From: Candidatus Thalassarchaeum betae
Lineage (GTDB): Archaea > Thermoplasmatota > Poseidoniia > Poseidoniales > Thalassarchaeaceae
NCBI GenBank assembly: GCA_022447095.1
Contig: JAKUUP010000016.1
Span: 1-35,659, forward strand
DNA: 35,659 bases
Direction of reading: 5' to 3'
Part shown: in pieces, positions 24,227 through 33,685 of the stretch
Layout: the number at the start of each line of letters is the position of its first letter
Position numbering within the stretch: the stretch's first letter is position 1
Notes under the pieces: model-generated
Database searches by the model: none
What the model was told of the DNA's origin: nothing
Seen by the model: only the letters and a program-made list of their open reading frames with translations
Translations under genes and position numbers: made by a program

Positions 24227-25981
24227 TCAGAGTACTGGGTCCGGTATCAGCCGGCTTATGGCGTCGATATCGAACTCTCCTGCTTGAATAGGCGACCTGA
24301 GTCCGAACTCATGACTCACTGCTGGATCGATCTCTCCGAACTGACCAATCTCCTCGTTGGACACCATGACTCTAGCCCCTCTACCGCTTATCCATGGCCC
24401 GTCTCGATGGTCGACCGTTTCAAAGTGGATATCACCTGCCTCTGCTCCAATGTCTCTGAGGAGAGCTTGGGTGATTCCCTTGGCGGCGGTGAACCCACCT
24501 CCGACCTCAGCGCACGCCCACGCGACTCTCGTAGCGTTATCCGAGTCGCGAACCACAGTCCCCAACTCGTACACCTTCTGAGGCAATTCATGGTGTCGGT
24601 TTGCTGCTAGCAGTGTCATCAGCGAAGGAAGCATGTACTGGCGCAGCATAGTATGGTCGACGGTGATAGGGGTCGCGATAATCGCCAAACCCCCGCCTTG
24701 TGGCCATCTGATACGCTCAAACTGGTCCCTCTCGTTGGATAGAGTTAGGCTCTGAGTCTCTTGGATACCAAGCGCCCTAAGGCTCGCTCTCACTCTGCGC
24801 CTCAAGTGGGATGACTTCAGAGGAACAGCATCTAGATGCACAGTAGGTAGTTGTTCGGGCATGTTGTCGTAGCCGTATCCTATGGCGATATCCTCGACGA
24901 TATCGATGGGGTGCATTATGTCGCTACGCCATCGTGGCATCACTACTACGTGTTCGCGCTCCCCGACGGCGCAGTCGGCCCATCTCTCAACCGAGTTTAC
25001 TCCATCGGTGACAGTCCTAGACTCGACGAGCTGGCCTCCCATCCTCGTCAGTGCGGCTGCGATTTCGTCAGAGCCGAGGTCGAGGCCCAGCACCTTCTGT
25101 ATCAGGCGATGCGGGATACGATGATGGCGTGCATCACCCCGGGGGGTAGAGGTAGTAACGCCGTCGTGACCGGTGACGCGAACGCTCTGTACACTTCCCC
25201 CCCTCTCTGCAAGTGAGAGACAGACAAGCATCAGGCAGGCCTCGCAGGCCCTCTGGCTCCACCCAGTGACATCGATGAAGAAGTCGGTCGTCATCTCGGT
25301 GACCGTGGTATGGTCACCGTTGATGATCGGCGGGAAGGAGAGTATGTCGTCATTGCAATCTAGAATCACCGGAAAGGAGTCCAACTCGTCCATGAGGTGG
25401 GCGTACTCCATCCCCTTGGGGTGCTCGCCGAGAATCTGCTCAATACTCATTTCCTCGGTCATAGCCAGAGGCACGAAGGAATGGGATGAAGGGACTGTGA
25501 CCACTCTGAACGGTGCAACCAAGGTCGACAGGTCGTGAACCCCTATCGATGAAAACTTCCTCTTTCTACCGAGAGTCAGATGTAACTTCTCTTGGTGGTC
25601 CATCAGAGACTGGATGAACTCGCCCTTCTCCGCACTAGTTTCTCCGGTGTTCACTCCTCTCACGACAGCTGCGAGTATCACAGGTCTGACTTCGGCCAGC
25701 GACGCATCCACTGTCATCTCGATACCACTGTCTGAGACTTCCATAGAAGGGTCCTCGACGACTGAGCCGAGAAACGAGCGAGCCGCTCTCGCCATCGTCT
25801 CGTGGCTGAGAAGATCGGGACGGTCGGGAAATACCTCGATCTCGACGGCGCTATCATTGTTGCTCTCCACAGGACATCCGATTGCTGGAAGCCAGTCGGA
25901 CCACCCCGCTCCATCGTGGCCAGCGCCGTTGGTTTCCTGTATGTATCTCAGGAGCGCGTGCTGGAGATTTAGAGTAGGCAT
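24227..25981 (-). CDS. pheT: Phenylalanyl-tRNA synthetase beta subunit, archaeal type
   Basis: The 584-residue protein is the beta chain of the PheRS heterotetramer, which binds tRNAPhe and edits mischarged Tyr. The length fits the archaeal/eukaryotic short form without the bacterial N-terminal OB domain. Visible blocks are EVFPDRPDLLSHETMARAAR near residue 50, the B3/B4 editing region (LGRKRKFSSIGVHDLS...VTGWSQRACEACLM), the B5 domain ending in WRSDIMHPIDIVEDIAIGYGYDNM, and the degenerate catalytic-like domain (SLTLSNERDQFERI, FGEIDPAVSHEFGL). pheS is not in the window. It follows the GXGXG protein after eight bases, so they are likely co-transcribed. Confidence 0.95.
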   Translation of the reverse strand: MPTLNLQHALLRYIQETNGAGHDGAGWSDWLPAIGCPVESNNDSAVEIEVFPDRPDLLSHETMARAARSFLGSVVEDPSMEVSDSGIEMTVDASLAEVRPVILAAVVRGVNTGETSAEKGEFIQSLMDHQEKLHLTLGRKRKFSSIGVHDLSTLVAPFRVVTVPSSHSFVPLAMTEEMSIEQILGEHPKGMEYAHLMDELDSFPVILDCNDDILSFPPIINGDHTTVTEMTTDFFIDVTGWSQRACEACLMLVCLSLAERGGSVQSVRVTGHDGVTTSTPRGDARHHRIPHRLIQKVLGLDLGSDEIAAALTRMGGQLVESRTVTDGVNSVERWADCAVGEREHVVVMPRWRSDIMHPIDIVEDIAIGYGYDNMPEQLPTVHLDAVPLKSSHLRRRVRASLRALGIQETQSLTLSNERDQFERIRWPQGGGLAIIATPITVDHTMLRQYMLPSLMTLLAANRHHELPQKVYELGTVVRDSDNATRVAWACAEVGGGFTAAKGITQALLRDIGAEAGDIHFETVDHRDGPWISGRGARVMVSNEEIGQFGEIDPAVSHEFGLRSPIQAGEFDIDAISRLIPDPVL

Positions 25982-25989
25982 TTCTCACC

Positions 25990-27531
25990 TCAGTTGCCTA
26001 GCCACATCGGCAGCGGTCGATCGTAACCAACGAGGCGCAGACCGCTGATAGCCGCCGTGTCGTAGTCCAAAGCGCGCAGATTGCGGCGGGTGACCTTCTC
26101 TAGGCCGTCCACACCGAGCTCACGCATCCACCCCCTAAGGGTGGAATCGAGCCAGACAAGGAGTTCCTCAAAACCCTCTTCTGGAGGTGGCGCCACGATG
26201 ATAGAGCATCCTGCCGCGACTACAATCAATAGGTCCTCGGCGCTCGGCGCTTCGTCGAGTTCTATCAGCAGTTGGCGCCCTTGCTCGGTCAGGTTCATCG
26301 CTCTAGCGGCAAGACCGATTCTAGGCAACGCCGATGCCGCACGCCCCCCTCCAGGAGATGCCGCGTCGATTACCGCACCGTCAAGGTCCAGATCTACCAC
26401 CAGTCTGAACAGGTGGTCAACCCTGTCGACGCAGTCGCGAAGCAGCACGAGAGAGTCTGGCTGCATCCTACTTGTTATCGATACCAGTACTGCCTCTATC
26501 TCGGCGTCGTTGAGTGGCGGCAGGCTCGCTAGGTCGAGTACAACTCCGGAGCATCCCGCTAGGAGGGTTGCGCAGTCCACAAGCCCCGAATCTCCGATCA
26601 GCAGCAAATCACACGCACGCGGCGAAGACCTGACCAGAGCAGGTTGCTCTGCTGCCATTCCTACTTCCCACTCGTAGGCCGATTCGCATTCGACCAGCCA
26701 AGGTACTGGGAACAGCACGCCACCTTCGTCCGAGCCGAGAGGCATCAGGAGGGTGTAGGGGTCCAAGGAGGAGTGTTCCGTCAGTCGCTCGGAGGTAGAC
26801 GGGACCAGAGCGACACTCTCAAAACCCTCGGCGACTGATACCTCGGGACTTTCGGCCACAGCTGGTGCCGAGTCTGATGGGACCAGAACAAGTGCATCCT
26901 CCTCCAAAGTCAGACCCAAGGGCTCGAGGTGCTCTGACAGTTGCGAAATCTCGGAGGCCTCTATACCTCGCATGGACACTCCCTCCCCCGGCGGCGGGCA
27001 ACTGCCTGCGATGACCACTCGACCGCCGGTCATTCCTATTCCCGGCTCGGAGCCAACAGAGCCTAGGACGACCAAGGTACCTCCTCTCATCCCTGCTCCA
27101 ACCATCTTGCCGGCATGCCCGCGCACGAGGATAGTGCCTCCGCAAATACCTGCTCCTGCCTCGTCACCGGCTGAGCCTTGGACTGTGATTGCCCCACCTG
27201 TCATCATGTACCCCAATCGATCACCGACATCCTTCTCGACTACGATACGACCGTTTTGCTGGAACGCCCCGAGCATCGACGTGCTTGAACCCTGAAGGGT
27301 GAAGGTGCCGCCGCGGTTCATTGCCCCAGCACACTCGCCTAGGTCACCAAGTAGGAGGACTCTGGATTTCGGTGGCAGATGCGTGATGGCGCCAATCTCT
27401 CCTTTCTTGGGCTTCTCGTCACCTCCGCGCCCCCACCCTATCCTGACTAGGAGATCCCTCTCAAGGGCCTCAGAGAGCATTCCATCGAGGTCTCGATTGA
27501 GTTTGATGCTCTTCACAGTGACCTCGCGCAT
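25990..27531 (-). CDS. GXGXG-domain protein fused to a degenerate glutamate-synthase-like TIM barrel
   Basis: Residues ~55-180 of this 513-residue protein are a right-handed beta-helix of GxGxG repeats (GGTFTLQG, GGAITVQG, GGTILVRG, GGTLVVLG, GGRVVIAG), the domain at the end of glutamate synthase GltB and in FwdC. Residues ~240-513 resemble the FMN-binding barrel of glutamate synthase: LDLDGAVIDAASPGGG in place of the DG-GGTGA loop and an ending of ELGVDGLEKVTRRNLRALD, like the LG-x-x-s-L-x-x-x-x-G-R-x-dL end of the barrel. In canonical GltB the barrel precedes GxGxG; here the order is reversed. The Fe-S cysteine cluster and glutaminase domain are absent. Activity is doubtful. A GGGAGGG ribosome site precedes ATG 27531. 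Confidence 0.7.
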   Translation of the reverse strand: MREVTVKSIKLNRDLDGMLSEALERDLLVRIGWGRGGDEKPKKGEIGAITHLPPKSRVLLLGDLGECAGAMNRGGTFTLQGSSTSMLGAFQQNGRIVVEKDVGDRLGYMMTGGAITVQGSAGDEAGAGICGGTILVRGHAGKMVGAGMRGGTLVVLGSVGSEPGIGMTGGRVVIAGSCPPPGEGVSMRGIEASEISQLSEHLEPLGLTLEEDALVLVPSDSAPAVAESPEVSVAEGFESVALVPSTSERLTEHSSLDPYTLLMPLGSDEGGVLFPVPWLVECESAYEWEVGMAAEQPALVRSSPRACDLLLIGDSGLVDCATLLAGCSGVVLDLASLPPLNDAEIEAVLVSITSRMQPDSLVLLRDCVDRVDHLFRLVVDLDLDGAVIDAASPGGGRAASALPRIGLAARAMNLTEQGRQLLIELDEAPSAEDLLIVVAAGCSIIVAPPPEEGFEELLVWLDSTLRGWMRELGVDGLEKVTRRNLRALDYDTAAISGLRLVGYDRPLPMWLGN

Positions 27532-27699
27532 GGCCCTCCCTGCTCGGACGTAGTGTTAGTAGTCTTCATTCTGACGGGCAGTGAAGCTCCGCGAGGGTGC
27601 TTAGACGTGTATTCTCGACCTGCGGGACAAGGGTCATGTTGATAGAGGGCAGTCAAGGGCGACAAATCGCCGAGAGCGGCACTTTGCGGAGTCATTGGT
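27532..27699. other. Divergent intergenic region upstream of gap and the GXGXG gene
   Basis: The 168-base gap between divergent starts must hold promoters for both genes. I see no convincing TATA box. A small hairpin, ggcga-caaa-tcgcc (27658-27671), lies about 30 bases upstream of gap and could be a regulator site or part of a leader. No tRNA or small coding frame is supported here. Confidence 0.45.
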
Positions 27700-28734
27700 T
27701 TGATCAAAGTCGCCATTAACGGGTATGGGACAATAGGCAAAAGAGTCGCCGATGCAGTTGACGCCCAAGATGACATGACTGTCGTCGGCGTCACCAAGAC
27801 TGGACCCAGCTTCGGTTGCGAACTCGCTGCAAAGAAGGGATTCCCCTTGTATTGCACGACCGACGACCCCGAACGCATCTCCTCGTTCTCCTCAGGTGGC
27901 TACCAGTGCCACGGCGGGCTGTCCGAACTCCTCTCTATCGCCGACATCGTCGTAGACTGCTCACCAGGCAAGATGGGTACCGACAATTTGGCGAAATACA
28001 AGGCTGCAGGCATCAAGCACTTGTTCCAAGGCGGGGAGAAGCACTCTCTGACCGGGCTGTCGTATTCCTCCTGCGCTAATCACGATGAGAACCTCGACTC
28101 AGATGGTTCCCGCGTGGTCTCATGCAATACTACCGGACTCTCGCGCACACTGATCCCACTCTATGATCACTGCGGCTCACTCAAGGTTGAGTGCACAATG
28201 ATTCGTCGGGCCGCTGACCCGGGGGACTCGAAGAAGGGCCCCATAAACGCCATCAAACCCGTTCTCAAGGTGCCCAGTCACCACGGCCCAGACGTCATGA
28301 CCGTCAAGCCTGAAATCGAAATCAACTCGTTAGCGGTCGCCGTGCCCACTACTCTGATGCACGTCCACGCCATCATCGCCGACCTACCAGAGGGCCACGG
28401 ACTGACTACAGAGTCGATAGTTGAGATGTGGAGGGGAACGCCTAGAGTCATCGTCATGCACGGTGAGGCAAACCGCATTACTACCACTGCCGAGATCATG
28501 GAAATGGCACGTGACATAGGCCGCAAGTGGGGCGATCTGCATGAGATTTTTGTCTGGGAGGACGGAGTCAGGCTGGTCGGTGACCGACTATACTATTTCC
28601 AAGCCATCCACCAAGAGAGCGATGTCATCCCCGAGAACGTTGATTGCATCCGCGCGCTGATGGGCACGGAGCCTAACTGGCGGACCTCGGTGGCCAAGAC
28701 CGACAAGGCAATTTCGGACTACTACGGCATCTGA
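27700..28734 (+). CDS. gap: Glyceraldehyde-3-phosphate dehydrogenase, archaeal type II
   Basis: This enzyme interconverts glyceraldehyde-3-phosphate and 1,3-bisphosphoglycerate with NAD(P), central to glycolysis and gluconeogenesis. The 344-residue protein opens IKVAINGYGTIGKRVADAV, a Rossmann GxGxxG site, and has the archaeal active-site block VVSCNTTGLSRTL with catalytic C142. The MHVHAIIADL and WGDLHEIFVWEDG blocks are typical of archaeal rather than bacterial GAPDH. The start is a TTG at 27700, required because the Rossmann strand begins at the second codon. It is divergent from the GXGXG gene and is followed by the subtilase after 38 bases; no other glycolytic gene is nearby. Confidence 0.96.
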   Translation: MIKVAINGYGTIGKRVADAVDAQDDMTVVGVTKTGPSFGCELAAKKGFPLYCTTDDPERISSFSSGGYQCHGGLSELLSIADIVVDCSPGKMGTDNLAKYKAAGIKHLFQGGEKHSLTGLSYSSCANHDENLDSDGSRVVSCNTTGLSRTLIPLYDHCGSLKVECTMIRRAADPGDSKKGPINAIKPVLKVPSHHGPDVMTVKPEIEINSLAVAVPTTLMHVHAIIADLPEGHGLTTESIVEMWRGTPRVIVMHGEANRITTTAEIMEMARDIGRKWGDLHEIFVWEDGVRLVGDRLYYFQAIHQESDVIPENVDCIRALMGTEPNWRTSVAKTDKAISDYYGI

Positions 28735-28772
28735 GAACTGCTCACGGTCGCGAGCGCGCGCGTACAGCCAGC

Positions 28773-31700
28773 ATGAATGGTCAAAAAGGCCCCGTGAGTC
28801 GGCTGTTATGCATGACTAGCGTACGCTCGGTCATTACCGTACTCTCTGTACTCCTACTCTCCACCTGGGGAGGGGTCATGGCCAGCGCTTCTGACGTTGC
28901 AGGAACACCGGTCTCCAAGATAGATGATACAGCCTCAAACGAACACCATTCATGGACCTCGATATCTCTCGCCACCGCTTCGACTTATCCCTTGCGAGAG
29001 GCCTCTGGGGTGATTCACTCTCCGTTCGGCTCGTTTGATCCGGCAGTGGACATGATTCCACTCGGCCCCGAGAGCCTGTACGACCCATCTGCCATGCAAC
29101 GCACTGGGATGATCTTGGTTCAGTCCAACAGCGCGGACATTAGTGCGCTGCAAGGTTCTCTTTCCGACTTGGGCCTCGCTGTAATCGATGTCGTCCCCGA
29201 CGACACATTGGTCATCCGCGTGGACCCCGAGCGCGTTCACGGCATAATCGACGAACTTGGCAAAATGTCCAGCGTTAGGTGGATAGGCCAGTTACCTATC
29301 GCTTGGAGAGTCTCTTCGGAATTGGTTCCGCTGGCAGGCCGTCAGGGGATCGTAGTGGATCTCGATATCATTCCGTCACCCGACCTTAGATTCGACGAAC
29401 TTGCGGCCCTTTCACAAGACCTCGAGTTGATTTCGGGGGAGATTGGCCCCCGGGGTGTCTGTGACGCCTACCTGTGCCAACCCCGTTCAGTCGATGCCCT
29501 TTGGATACCAGTACTCGCAATGGACGGCAGGATACTCCATATCGGCTCAGCCTCGCAAATCATCATCCACAACGACAACGCACGTACCATAGGAGGCATC
29601 GACGCAACTTTGTTGAGTTCTAACGGAACACTGAACGGCAGCGGCGAAGTTCTAGCCATCTCTGACACCGGGCTCGATGGCGACCACGGTGACTTCGAAA
29701 ATCGCATCCGTGCCATCTACGACCAGTTTGGCCCTGATAACTCACATCTGGACAGGAACAGCGGGCACGGCACTCACGTGACCGCGACCCTTCTGGGAGA
29801 CGGCTCGGGAGACTCGGCCACGATGGGTATGGTCCCTGCCGCGACTTTCCACTTCTACCAACTTGAGGCTGACAGTTCCGGATTGCTTGCCCGCTGGGGC
29901 TCGCTCTACGATATGTTCAGCCACTCATGGCAGAACAGCGCGCGAATCCAGACCAACAGTTGGGGCAACGAGAATCTGGTCGGCGAGTACAGTTCCGACT
30001 CAAGGTCCGCAGACTCTTTCCTCGTGGACTACCCTAGGTTCCTAGTACTCTTCTCCGCAGGCGACTTAGGCTCCAGTGGCGCGAACAGCGTCACGCCTCC
30101 CGGCACCGCGAAGAACGTCCTGACAGTGGGGGCCTCTACAACGGGTGCTTACGGAAGCACGGCCGAAGGTGCCGTAGCCGGCTTTTCCTCTAGGGGAACC
30201 ACTCTAGACGGGCGCATCAAGCCTGACCTAGTCGCTCCCGGTGTGTCGATCTGCTCGGCTAGGGCCGAGGAGGCCCAGTTCGCCAACGGTGGTTCTTGCT
30301 CCAGCGCCACTCACAGTGATGGTACCACCCCTCTGTACATGACTCTCAACGGCTCTTCGATGGCAACTCCAGTCGTTGCAGGCGCGGCCACCATGGTCCG
30401 GCAGTACCTCAGGGAGTCCGTAGGGATTAGCGAGCCACGCTCTGACCTGATCCGAGCCATCCTGATTAACGGGGCCGAGGACATCGGTACAGCCGACATC
30501 CCAAATCCGGCTGAGGGATGGGGGCAAATCGATTTGCAGCAAAGCCTCTATCCAACCGCTACTGTCTATTACCAAGACGAATTGTTGTCGACCGAACTTC
30601 CAGTGTTCTATGACTACACGAGGGAGTTACTGCCAGGACACAGTTTCCTCTACACCTTTGACTTGACCGTCGAAGCTCAGATGGGGTTGGACATCACTCT
30701 AGTATGGAACGACAGGGAAGGCTCGGCAGTTGCCAACCAAAGCGCACCTAGGTTGGTCAACGACCTCGACCTGAGGGTGACCTCACCCAACGGCACTGTC
30801 TACGTCGGCAATAGTTTCTCCAATGGGTTCAGTGCCCCGGGCGGCGGCAGCGAGGACCGACTCAACAACGTGGAGAGGGTACGCCTTCCCACGAACAACG
30901 GCGCGATTTCCGGAATCGGCACTTGGACTGTCGAGGTCGGCCACGCTGGAGGGACGTTGCAGGACTACGCTATCGTGCTGACCGGACTGGCCACTGAGTT
31001 GGAGCAGTCGGATCTGACTGTGTTTGAGGGCTCCCTGTCGAGCTCCGTAGAGAGTCCCCTGCAAGGCGACACCCTCCTCATCGAGGCCGCTTGGAAAAAT
31101 CAGGCCGCAGCGCCAACTGGAACCTACTCGGTGGAGATTGAGGACATCACTGACGGAGTCATCATACACACCTCTGAGCAATCTTCGTTGGGCGGAGGGA
31201 TGCTGGACTCACTGTCATTCCCCTACGCCTTCACCACTACTGGCCTGCACACGTTGGAGTTGAGGCTGGACTCGACATCAGAGGTCAACGAGTTGAATGA
31301 CGAGTCTAACGGTGTCGACAACAATCGCATTCTCCTCCACATCAACGTCTCGCAGATAGGCGTCAGACTCACGCCCTTGATGGAGGATGGCACGGTGCCC
31401 AGCACTCCGGCTGAGTTGAGTCAGGCCAAGACCCGCACACTGGATCCGAGGACAGGTAGCTGGGTGCTGTTCGAACTTGAGATGCGCAATGAGGGAACCT
31501 CGCAGATATCGGTCGGACTAAGCGTCTCGCCAGTGCAGAGGCTGGAAAATGACGGCGTCATGTACCAGCCTCGGGACGAGTGGTGGAAGCTGGTTAACGA
31601 GACCGGACCGTGGACCCTAGCTCCCTTTGGAGAGGAAGGTGACCGCATCGTAGTCACCCTAAACATGTCGGACATGGACACTGACCTCACAAATCCAGAT

Positions 31701-33644
31701 GATGCTGTTTACGCGCTCCCCGGGACCTTCGTGTCTGACTTGAATCTCTTCGATACCAATGCCCCAACTATAGCCCACAGCATCAGACTCACAGCTATAG
31801 TGGAACGTGTTGAGGGGCTGTTCACGTTAATCGCCGGTACGGAGGGTCTGGGCGCCGAGCCTGGTGACTTCGCCGTATTCTCGCTCTCCATCAAGAACAC
31901 GGGCAACGGCCCTACGCAGTACACAGTTAGCTGCGAAACTCCTGAGCGCTGGACCCTACACATCGGCAACAGCGAGTCTTCCGAACTGACACTTGAACCG
32001 CTGAACCGTCTGCAGTTCCTGCCACTGCCGATTCGCATCAGAGTCCCCTCTGCTCAAGACGGAGAGCCTGCGGCAGGAACCGCCGAGGATGTCGAGTGCA
32101 TCACCACCTCAGTCAATGACCCGACTCTGGAGACAACTGAGCAAACCGTCGTCGTGGTCTTTGAGAGTCTCGACTTCTCTCCGGAACTGTTCGATTCCGA
32201 AGGAGTCGCGTTAGGCCCTCTGGCCCTCGCCCAGCCCCGCCCAGTCTTGAACAGCGACGTCGTCACAACTGAACTAGTCGTCTCCAATGACGGCAACGTG
32301 CCGATGCAGTTCATAGTACAGGGATTCTCATCCCTGAACACCTGGCCAATCCAGCTCACCGAGGGCTCCAACGTGCAATCCGAGGAGATCGCATTTGCCA
32401 TCCCAGCTGGCTCGTCGACGACCGTCTACATCGTCACCATCGTCCCCCCTGCTGCAGAGATGGGAGACTCTAACACTATCACCATACGGACGACCCTCGC
32501 TGACGGCCCTACTGTAACCAACGCCACCCGCCTCATGGTGCAGGAGATAGCGGCTCTTGACCTATCATGGAACGACACCATGTTAATCGCTCTAGGAGTG
32601 CCTGGGACCGCAGACATACACGCACACAACACTGGCAATATCGAACTCGATATCAGCCTGACAATGGGGACACTGCCTGCAGACTGGTCAGGAGGATTCC
32701 TGTCCGGCAGGGACTTCTCGATGGGGATGAACCAAGAGGCAACCATCGCAGTGGGCATCGACCTGCCGGGAAGCCTGCCAGCAGGTCCTCTTGAACAGAT
32801 TGTCTCAGTCATCATCGAAGCAACAACCCCAGGCGGCGAGACCTCGGTATACACTGTCGAGATGACCGTCGAGGTTGTGCCTTCGATATGGATCGGACTA
32901 TCCTGCGAATCGACTTCAATCGAGGATATCTCCTCCGATGGCGACACCTTCGAAGTAGTAGTTACCAATCTCGGCAACTCTTTCGCAGAGGTGCTGCTAG
33001 TGGCGATCGGCCCCAGTGATTGGGATGTCCAACTAAGCCAGGAAACAATCTCATTGGATGCTGGAGAATCTGCTGTGGTGACAGTATCAGCAACTCCTAG
33101 TGATGACGCCGCAAACGGTCTGACTGAGATAACATTCGTTGCAAACGCTACCGGTTCTCAGGGCGGTCTTGCTACCATTACTGATGGGACTCTGCAGGTC
33201 GGGATTAGTAAGTCTAGGGACTCGACTAGTGGCGGTCTCGGAGGCCTGCTTGATTACCTAGGCCTACCTAGTTGGACCTTGGCACTCATCTTCCTCGTTC
33301 TGCTGGGCTCGGCGGTGGCCACAGGCGTCAGGATGCGCAGATCCTCTGAGTCGACGCTTAGACCTGAGGAGGAGTTGATTCCACCCGGCTCTGCCCTTCT
33401 AGCCGGAAGCCAGTCCGAGCGCAAGGCGGCTGCTCTGGACACCTCTGTCTCGGGAGAGGTATTGACAGGCGGAGTCAGTGACGAGGAGATACAATCCATC
33501 ATCGCCCAGTCGTCACCGTCTCTGAAGCCACCTTCATCCTCCGAAGAGTCCCCACCGCTTCCGCTCGGCGGACTCCCCGAGGGCTGGACAATGGAACAGT
33601 GGGTAGCTTACGGCCACCTGTGGTGGGAACAGAACAAGCCGTAG
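28773..33644 (+). CDS. Large membrane-anchored subtilisin-like protease (S8), KP-43-like
   Basis: The 1623-residue protein is exported (hydrophobic segment around residues 19-38, VITVLSVLLLSTWGGVMA). Residues ~105-185 look like an inhibitory propeptide. The S8 triad is intact: D298 in AISDTGLDGDHG, H332 in NSGHGTHV and S529 in NGSSMATP, with the supporting QTNSWG block. A KP-43-type beta-barrel follows (VNDLDLRVTSPNG...GTWTVEVGH). About 780 residues of CARDB/NEW3-like beta modules then lead to a TM helix near 1494-1520 (WTLALIFLVLLGSAVATGV) and a cytosolic tail ending in a Trp-rich GWTMEQWVAYGHLWW motif. The protease would act on extracellular protein while tethered to the cell. Confidence 0.92.
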   Translation: MNGQKGPVSRLLCMTSVRSVITVLSVLLLSTWGGVMASASDVAGTPVSKIDDTASNEHHSWTSISLATASTYPLREASGVIHSPFGSFDPAVDMIPLGPESLYDPSAMQRTGMILVQSNSADISALQGSLSDLGLAVIDVVPDDTLVIRVDPERVHGIIDELGKMSSVRWIGQLPIAWRVSSELVPLAGRQGIVVDLDIIPSPDLRFDELAALSQDLELISGEIGPRGVCDAYLCQPRSVDALWIPVLAMDGRILHIGSASQIIIHNDNARTIGGIDATLLSSNGTLNGSGEVLAISDTGLDGDHGDFENRIRAIYDQFGPDNSHLDRNSGHGTHVTATLLGDGSGDSATMGMVPAATFHFYQLEADSSGLLARWGSLYDMFSHSWQNSARIQTNSWGNENLVGEYSSDSRSADSFLVDYPRFLVLFSAGDLGSSGANSVTPPGTAKNVLTVGASTTGAYGSTAEGAVAGFSSRGTTLDGRIKPDLVAPGVSICSARAEEAQFANGGSCSSATHSDGTTPLYMTLNGSSMATPVVAGAATMVRQYLRESVGISEPRSDLIRAILINGAEDIGTADIPNPAEGWGQIDLQQSLYPTATVYYQDELLSTELPVFYDYTRELLPGHSFLYTFDLTVEAQMGLDITLVWNDREGSAVANQSAPRLVNDLDLRVTSPNGTVYVGNSFSNGFSAPGGGSEDRLNNVERVRLPTNNGAISGIGTWTVEVGHAGGTLQDYAIVLTGLATELEQSDLTVFEGSLSSSVESPLQGDTLLIEAAWKNQAAAPTGTYSVEIEDITDGVIIHTSEQSSLGGGMLDSLSFPYAFTTTGLHTLELRLDSTSEVNELNDESNGVDNNRILLHINVSQIGVRLTPLMEDGTVPSTPAELSQAKTRTLDPRTGSWVLFELEMRNEGTSQISVGLSVSPVQRLENDGVMYQPRDEWWKLVNETGPWTLAPFGEEGDRIVVTLNMSDMDTDLTNPDDAVYALPGTFVSDLNLFDTNAPTIAHSIRLTAIVERVEGLFTLIAGTEGLGAEPGDFAVFSLSIKNTGNGPTQYTVSCETPERWTLHIGNSESSELTLEPLNRLQFLPLPIRIRVPSAQDGEPAAGTAEDVECITTSVNDPTLETTEQTVVVVFESLDFSPELFDSEGVALGPLALAQPRPVLNSDVVTTELVVSNDGNVPMQFIVQGFSSLNTWPIQLTEGSNVQSEEIAFAIPAGSSTTVYIVTIVPPAAEMGDSNTITIRTTLADGPTVTNATRLMVQEIAALDLSWNDTMLIALGVPGTADIHAHNTGNIELDISLTMGTLPADWSGGFLSGRDFSMGMNQEATIAVGIDLPGSLPAGPLEQIVSVIIEATTPGGETSVYTVEMTVEVVPSIWIGLSCESTSIEDISSDGDTFEVVVTNLGNSFAEVLLVAIGPSDWDVQLSQETISLDAGESAVVTVSATPSDDAANGLTEITFVANATGSQGGLATITDGTLQVGISKSRDSTSGGLGGLLDYLGLPSWTLALIFLVLLGSAVATGVRMRRSSESTLRPEEELIPPGSALLAGSQSERKAAALDTSVSGEVLTGGVSDEEIQSIIAQSSPSLKPPSSSEESPPLPLGGLPEGWTMEQWVAYGHLWWEQNKP

Positions 33645-33654
33645 GCTGCGCTTG

Positions 33655-33663
33655 ACTTATCAC
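33655..33663 (+). promoter_or_regulatory. TATA-like box upstream of adk
   Basis: The stretch acttatcac lies 23-31 bases before the adk ATG at 33686, the right distance for a TATA box of a leaderless transcript, and no ribosome site precedes adk. It is a weak match (TTAT core only). Confidence 0.3.
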
Positions 33664-33685
33664 CCACGCCACTCCCGTCGGGCCG

